64,000 nt of DNA from Hydra vulgaris (Eukaryota > Cnidaria > Hydrozoa > Anthoathecata > Hydridae): assembly GCF_038396675.1 (NCBI RefSeq), contig NC_088931.1, positions 40,692,501-40,756,500 of the forward strand, written 5' to 3'. Both the position numbers and the translations under genes were made by a program. Below, one piece after another: positions 58,179 to 64,000 of this stretch; within the stretch, counting starts at the first letter, position 1, and the number at the start of each line of letters is the position of its first letter. The notes beneath the pieces were generated by a model that worked only from the letters and a program-made list of their open reading frames with translations, was not told where the DNA came from and searched no databases.

Positions 58179-61177
58179 AAAACTTTCCCAAACACTTTAT
58201 CGATTGCACAATCCATTCCCAGTACATGATTATTTTTCACCCTCTGACTGGGCCACCGATTTTAATGCGGAAGCCTTTGTTGTACCATCCGAACTAGGTG
58301 TTACAACATAACTAGCGTCTTTATGCGGAAGTTTTAGTTCCAAACAACATCCTTGAAATCTCCAGGATCCAGTCCGACTGGTAGGGTTGTTCCTTTAACT
58401 TGGAGAAAACCTTTCTTGTGTGATTAGAAATGCGGCTACGAAGCTTTGCTCTCAATGTTCTGAGTCAGTTTTATAAAAATTGTACGTATGTTTTTAGAGG
58501 CTCTATTTACTATAGATTTCTGCATGCTAGTTTTGTGCTTACTCCATTCTTCCATATCTTTTTGGTTTTATTTAATTTACCAGTTTTTCCTCTTTTCTCT
58601 TCACATGATTGTACCTTTTCCACAAAACTGTCAATTTACAAATTACCAAATAAAATGCGCATGCAATTACCATTATGGAATGGTTTGTGTTTGTCTCACT
58701 ATTTTCATTTGTACGATTTTTCATTTGTACGTTAACATCTCAAATCAAAAATCAGCGCTAAAACAATGGGTTTTTATTAACAAACTGAACGTGTTTCTGT
58801 TCACGTGGACGTAATTTTTTTAAATTACGTCCACGTGACTAGAAACACCGAAATCTTTATTTCAGACAAATATTTTAGATTAGAAATCAGCGTCACATTT
58901 TACAAAAACAGCTCATGATAGAAAAACTTTTAACTTGCCTACTAATATAGAAACAGTCATGTAACTTTTATCATTTTGAATACTAACAATAAAAATGTTG
59001 TTAAAATCTACTTATTATTGGTAATGATTTAAATACTTTGTCTTAGTATAAGAATTAGTCGTTCTTAGCTTATTATAGATTGCTACTAAATGGTTGTTAC
59101 TTTAGCATATACATTTTTCAAATGATGTTTTCCAATTAAATTACGGAATTTCAAATTTATTGCGCTCAAATGTTTATTAAGTAGGAACAATTAATGTGTC
59201 GAAAGCAGGTTATCCCTAAAAATCAAAAAAAAATTTTTAAGACCAATTTGACATTGCTATTAAAACTTTGTAAGTTGTAGTTGCTGTTCTGTGTCTGGAA
59301 ACAGTTTATTTGACTGATAAAAATTTCATACGCTCCTGAGAATTAACATAGTAAATATACATAACAAAACGAAATAGTTCGTTATTTCAATCGGTCAACA
59401 AAATATGTGTTATGCAGATATATGCTTGATGCAGTTTTACATCAGTATGAAACATGTTTAGGTTATTGAAAATAAAAAAGTTTAAATAAATTCCAAAAAA
59501 AAGAAAGAAAAAGCGCGCTATCATATATTTTCTTTTTTATAAAAAGACCAAATCTCTTTCCTAGTGGGCATGCGTCGTCTGGGGGACGTTCATCGGACGT
59601 CTTACGCTATAGTAAATATTGAAAGTCTTCAATTTTCGCAGCTAATATATTTTTTGTTTACAACATGAAAAAATTCTTGTATATCATATTTAGAAGTCAG
59701 ATATATAGTTGTATAATAAATAGGTTGTTAAATTCGAGTTTTAATCCGCCATAGCATGGAGAAAAGTGATGCATTACGAATCACTGGTGAGTTATTCAAA
59801 ACTTTCAGGGGTTTCAAGGAAATGGTTACCCAAAGACTGTTATCTTGACTTGTATAAGTAAAAATTATAGATGTTGTCACACAATAAAGAAAGAATTTAT
59901 TTGTACCATATTTTATCAGTACGGAATTTATAAACTTTTTGGGACAAATTTTTGAAATTGCCAAAAATAAAGCAAAAAATATATGTTAACAGTTTTTCTG
60001 TACCATTGTTTTCAACCTAAAGTTAGTTTAGCTCCACAGTGTAGGATTTACATCTTTTTTAGAATTTTTTTTAAAGCAATATTATAATGAAATGTCTGGT
60101 CAGATATATGTAAAAATCCATGACATCTATGCACACATGCCGTTATATCTGGGTACACCCAGAACTTTTTCTACGAGTTTAAACGTGATTCAAAAATATT
60201 TACTACCAGAAATTTTTCATTGCAATCCTAACTTTGACGCAATTTTAGCTTTTAAAAATGCAGACTTAATGTAATAAATGATTAAAGAATACTTACCGGA
60301 GTAACTTGAACAAAAACTGCAATCCATGTCATTTAATTGATTATACTTTGAAGTAACAAAGCTTGCATGATTCTGAAAACGATAAATAAAAAGTTCTTTA
60401 ATAATTAAAAGAAAACTTACATCCATCCAAACAGATTTCTTCGGAAATCAATATAATCAAATAATATATTCAGATTTTCCAATTGGAATGATTAATAGAT
60501 ATTTTGTGCGTTATTACTCACAGTTTCTTATTGTTAGCATTATTCTAAAAAGCATTAATGTAAGGCAACTTTATTTTGTACAACACTTTTGTTTTTTTTG
60601 CAAAGTAATGACTCTATATATAATTTAATATCTCGTTAAAAATGTTATAATTGACATTTAAAAAATAGATTATGTACTTTTTTAATTGGTTTTATTATTA
60701 AATATTTGCGCATAACTTATAAAATGTTTTCAAAATTATAACTTTTATTACGGATTTATCGTAAAAAATACAAGCTAAAAGAAATCATTTTTACCAATTA
60801 TAATTATTCTAACAATAATGTGTTAACGCGTGTGAGAAAGGCTATAAATTTTTAAATGTACTATAATAAAAATTTAAATTAAATTTTTTACGTGATTAGT
60901 TCAAAAAGATATAAGCGTATCGCTTTATTTTGTCTATAAACACACTTAATTTCATCCGAAGTTTCCTATAACTTTCTTCATCTTTAAATCAAAAAAAGTT
61001 TCAAATATGGTAAAATACAGGCCCGTCTTTAGGTCATCCTGGCCCCCCTGCAAAACACCGGTTGTGGCCTCTCCAACCCCCATCACCCCCCCCCTTCCCA
61101 CCGAAGAAAGAAATTTGATGACAGACACGACCCAACGCAACACGTTTCTCAAATAATCCTATTCCCTCTGAAACTGT
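58179..61177. other. AT-rich region without a recognisable gene
   Basis: ORFs at 58430-58814, 59728-59964 and 60092-60426 have no family resemblance and look like chance. A G/C-richer unassigned stretch lies at 58230-58420. Confidence 0.45.
58791..58848. repeat. 27-bp hairpin containing CACGTG
   Basis: GTGTTTCT, two bases, TCACGTGGACGTAATTT; loop TTT; then the inverse AAATTACGTCCACGTGA, two bases, AGAAACAC. Only the two internal bases mismatch. Confidence 0.9.
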
Positions 61178-61870
61178 TTAACAACTAATCATGAAACTTT
61201 GTTCATTTTGATTTACAATTAAAGGGATTAAATTATTATGTTCAGCAGATTGCTCATGCTCACTGATTGCCTTATGAGCAACTTTCCAGTTGCAAAATTC
61301 ACCTTTGCTCGCTAAAGAACTCCTAGTTTTCCCGAAAAAGAAGCAAGGTTTGCAATAAGCACTACCACTCCTAGCAGAATATACCAGCCAATTGCGTTCT
61401 TTTTTTTTCTCCATTTACAAGTTTTTAAAAAAGTAACTCTTTTGAGGCGCTTTGCTAAGTTCCAGCGTTGTAACGGGTTTCAGACCTTGAAAAATCAGCA
61501 GCGTTGACGTCTCTATTTTGCTGATTTGTTGCAATGGACTCAATCAGGCTATTACTTTGACGTACCCAGTCACCAGGGTCGGTTGAAAATACTTCGACGT
61601 TATAGACTATTTTTTTACTGCGCACACTAATGGAGTTCAAGGTAGTTTTCTCTTTATTAAGACCTTCATTACAAATCTACGAATCCAGAGGATTGCTGCT
61701 ACATGTGCAAGAATCCACCGCCTCTTGTGATAATGCATCAGTTTGTTTTTTGCAAAAAATTTTATCAACTTTGGCAAGGGCGCAACAACATTTAAGTGTG
61801 CAATTTATTTTAAATTTGCCTCTTTCTTTATTTTGTCACCAGACTTTCTCTTGCCAGGCTCATCCATGTT
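61178..61870 (-). pseudogene. hAT-type (TTF zinc finger) transposase, N-terminal remnant
   Basis: On - it starts near 61870 with MDEPGKRKSGDKIKKEANLK, then LPKLIKFFAKNK, a lineage-typical N-terminus of TTF-zinc-finger hAT proteins (ZMYM1/DUF4371-like). It continues with VEVFSTDPGDWVRQSNSLIE, ADFSRSETRYNAGT and, after two stops, KKERNWLVYSARSGSAYCKP with CFFFGKTRSSLASKGEFCNW and HEQSAEH. The C..CFFFG and H....H pattern is the TTF zinc-binding domain. The catalytic region after it is absent. Confidence 0.75.
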
Positions 61871-62252
61871 GTAAATTGATCACTTTAAATTTCTACTTGA
61901 TCACTTCTAACTTATTTTTTGTATTCTGAACGTTTGAATGATTTTTCACTAATATTTTCACCAATTTGGTTGAATAATTATTTGAATCACTTTTCTTTAA
62001 AAAAAAATTATCAAGAAAAGCTTATATTTATTTTAATGCTGACAGTAACCTTTTAAGCAAACATTTTTATACGCAATGCAACAAAATTTACATACTTATT
62101 GTTAAAGTTTCGTCTGGTGTAAATTATGCAGCTGACAAATTTTCTTTCTCCAACCTTTGTTGAAGAAAATTACTTGTTTTTTTTTAAATAGATTAAAGGT
62201 TTAAAAATTGAATAGTTTTTTTTTAACTAATTTAAAAAAAAGAATATTTCTT
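61871..62252. other. AT-rich spacer
   Basis: No gene seen. Confidence 0.4.
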
Positions 62253-62384
62253 GCAGGCTGGCCTTTCCAGGCTGCCCTCTCCAGGCTGGCCTCTCCAGGC
62301 TGGCCTCTCCAGACTTGCCTCTCCAGGCTGGACATGGACTGTAAGACTGTAGTTTAGTTGGACATGGACTGTAAGACTGTAAGT
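62253..62384 (+). repeat. 14-bp CCAGGCTGGCCTCT minisatellite and a 28-bp duplication
   Basis: Five to six units of CCAGGCTGGCCTCT (62253-62330), strikingly G/C-rich for this DNA, then two copies of GGACATGGACTGTAAGACTG. Confidence 0.88.
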
Positions 62385-62418
62385 TTTTCTCGCTGAAAAA
62401 TACAGCGAGAAAAACTTA
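62380..62418. repeat. Perfect 16-bp hairpin
   Basis: TAAGTTTTTCTCGCTG, loop AAAAATA, exact inverse. Confidence 0.88.
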
Positions 62419-62560
62419 CTCAAAGTAGTCACTTATGTTAAAATTTTGTTGTTATTGAGTGCACATAAAGCTGCAAAATACAGCGAAAAAAACTTTCTTG
62501 ATGCTGTCACTGATGTTAAAAATAAGTTATTGTATCCACGCAAAGTTGCAAAACTATTAT
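62396..62560 (+). repeat. Two-copy diverged tandem repeat, about 75-80 bp
   Basis: AAAATACAGCGAGAAAAACT at 62397 and AAAATACAGCGAAAAAAACT at 62475 start similar stretches ending GTTGTTATTGAGTGCAC or AGTTATTGTATCCACGC. Confidence 0.65.
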
Positions 62561-62754
62561 AAAATTACGAGAACCCCAATCTTAAACAGATCTAAAAATT
62601 CTAAAGTAAAAAATTACGGAAAATTACCAGTTTTAACGCTGGGTGAAGAGAAAGTCTTCTAAATTAGAAACAAAATGCTGAAGTAAAATAGTAAGAACCA
62701 AAAGTTTGCTAAAATAGAAAACACATAGATATTATACATCTAATTTCATGTTTT

Positions 62755-62935
62755 TAAGGACAGGGATTTCTAATTTTGAAACTTTTAGGCGTTGTGTAAA
62801 CTCTAAACTTTACGGTTGTTTCAAATGATAATATTTGGCAAAATAAATGTAGCAATTAGAGCCTGGAAACAAAAATACCCTAAAAAGTTCCCATACCCCA
62901 AATGTGAGGGCAATCAGAACTGAAATGAATTTTAC
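62755..62935 (+). repeat. Dispersed repeat, copy 1
   Basis: Shares with 63755-63935 the order TTTTAGGCGTTGTG, GTTTCAAATGATAATAT, GAGCCTGGAAACAAAAATAC and CCCCAAATGTGAGG. The two copies flank the 22-bp satellite. Confidence 0.65.
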
Positions 62936-63052
62936 TATCTCACTCTAAATTTAAGATTATGGAGAAATTTTAAATTTCATCTAATATCTTTTAGATTCCG
63001 AGATGAAGTTTTCACTCTCTAAAAAGATTATTCCATAAAATTTAAAACGCCT

Positions 63053-63509
63053 CAATGATGTTTAACTTAATGATCAATGATGTTTAACTTAATGATCAAT
63101 GATGTTTAACTTAATGATCAATGATGTTTAACTTAATGATCAATGATGTTTAACTTAATGATCAATGATGTTTAACTTAATGATCAATGATGTTTAGCTT
63201 AATGATCAATGATGTTTAACTTAATGATCAATGATGTTTAACTTAATGACCAATGATGTTTAACTTAATGATCATTGATGTTTAACTTAATGATCAATGA
63301 TGTTTAACTTAATGATCAATGATGTTTAACTTAATGATCAATGATGTTTAACTTAATGATCAATGATGTTTAGCTTAATGATCAATGATGTTTAACTTAA
63401 TGATCAATGATGTTTAACTTAATGACCAATGATGTTTAACTTAATGATCATTGATGTTTAACTTAATGATCAATGATGTTTAACTTAATGATCAATGATG
63501 TTTAACTTA
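63053..63509 (+). repeat. 22-bp satellite, about 21 units, with an 8-unit higher-order repeat
   Basis: Unit CAATGATGTTTAACTTAATGAT. Variant units (TTTAGCTT, then GACC, then TCATTG) recur in the same order about 176 bp apart, showing that a block of eight units was duplicated. Confidence 0.93.
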
Positions 63510-63754
63510 GTATAAAAGAGTAAAAAGTAAATTTATTCACTGATTGTTTAACCTTTGACAAATTTTGGGGGTATTTTGTTCCAATATTTTTTCGCAAAAC
63601 GTTATCATTTGACATATACAAAAATGTAATAAAGTTTCATATTGGCACAATACCTGAATGTGTAAAACTTGCAACACTATAAAGTCCATAGTTCGCCTTT
63701 GCATAGCGCGCCACGAACAAACGCTATTACAATGGCAACAACCGCATTTTTTGG

Positions 63755-63935
63755 TGTTACAGATTTGACACTTTCAGACGTTGCGCAATTTCTAAACTTA
63801 AGTATTTTTATGTTTGTGTCAAATGATATCGTTTTGCAAAAAAATTACTGTAATTTAGGCCAGGAAACAAACATACTGAAAATGGGGTTAAGAACCAAAT
63901 GTTTGCCCCCTCACCCCAAAGGTGAGGAAAAAGAG
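63755..63935 (+). repeat. Dispersed repeat, copy 2
   Basis: Relative of 62755-62935: TTTCAGACGTTGCGCAATTT, GTGTCAAATGATATCGTTTT, GGCCAGGAAACAAACATAC, CACCCCAAAGGTGAGG. An ORF across it (63669-63947) has no family resemblance. Confidence 0.65.
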
Positions 63936-64000
63936 TTGACGATTTGATTTTTTTTATAGTAAAATAATTTATTTCCCTCACGTTAGAGGTAAGGTTGCTA

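Noticed and set aside
58430-58814. Two overlapping ORFs of about 100 codons, rich in Phe and Leu
   Set aside because: No family match, no splice-supported extension, and composition typical of AT-rich chance ORFs.
59728-60426. ORFs of 60-78 codons
   Set aside because: No recognisable motif and conflicting frames; treated as chance.
63669-63947. 92-codon ORF near the right edge
   Set aside because: It overlaps a dispersed repeat whose other copy at 62755 has no open frame.

Overview
This window is AT-rich animal nuclear DNA: there are introns with GT/AG borders, a type II membrane sulfotransferase, a neurotransmitter-type amino acid transporter, tRNA-derived SINEs, LINE fragments, many DNA transposons and very long (TA)n tracts. 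Base composition, the (TA)n tracts and the particular transposase families suggest a cnidarian, most probably a Hydra species. That is inference from family resemblance; no search was run.

Only two host genes look intact. A two-exon carbohydrate sulfotransferase (Golgi, sulfotransferase family 2) lies on + at 19894-20999. A two-exon vesicular inhibitory amino acid transporter-like protein (SLC32/Aa_trans) lies on - at 42724-44562. Both have clean splice junctions that keep the reading frame. They are not obviously related in function and nothing suggests co-regulation.

Almost everything else is transposon-derived and decayed. In order: a long-TIR DNA transposon (1-4679) carrying a broken transposase and a nested Tigger end; a SINE; a mariner remnant (5579-6063); a small hAT MITE with a perfect 8-bp target duplication (6533-6644); a three-exon transposase-like gene with one in-frame stop (6922-9584); two opposite pogo/Tigger pseudogenes (9757-10830 and 12451-16500), the second split by a 2.27-kb CACTA-like insertion; a 22-copy 29-bp tandem array; the sulfotransferase; an inverted-repeat element enclosing an L1 ORF1-like fragment (23126-23857); a LINE RT remnant; two opposed copies of a ~1-kb repeat; a 5-kb zinc-finger/SAM-domain transposase pseudogene (28699-33957); a hAT element with TIRs and an 8-bp duplication (36021-37889); LINE endonuclease and RT pieces with foldback sequences between them; a foldback plus minisatellite; the transporter; SINEs; a 640-bp (TA)n block next to a second long-TIR transposon (53232-56789) holding a Harbinger-type MITE; a hAT/TTF zinc-finger pseudogene; and a 22-bp satellite near the right edge.

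The most informative structures are nested insertions whose target duplications can be read directly, and a recurring class of perfect short-loop palindromes, some of them overlapping in series. No CRISPR, operon, rRNA or intact tRNA gene was found, and no wholly new system can be demonstrated from sequence alone.
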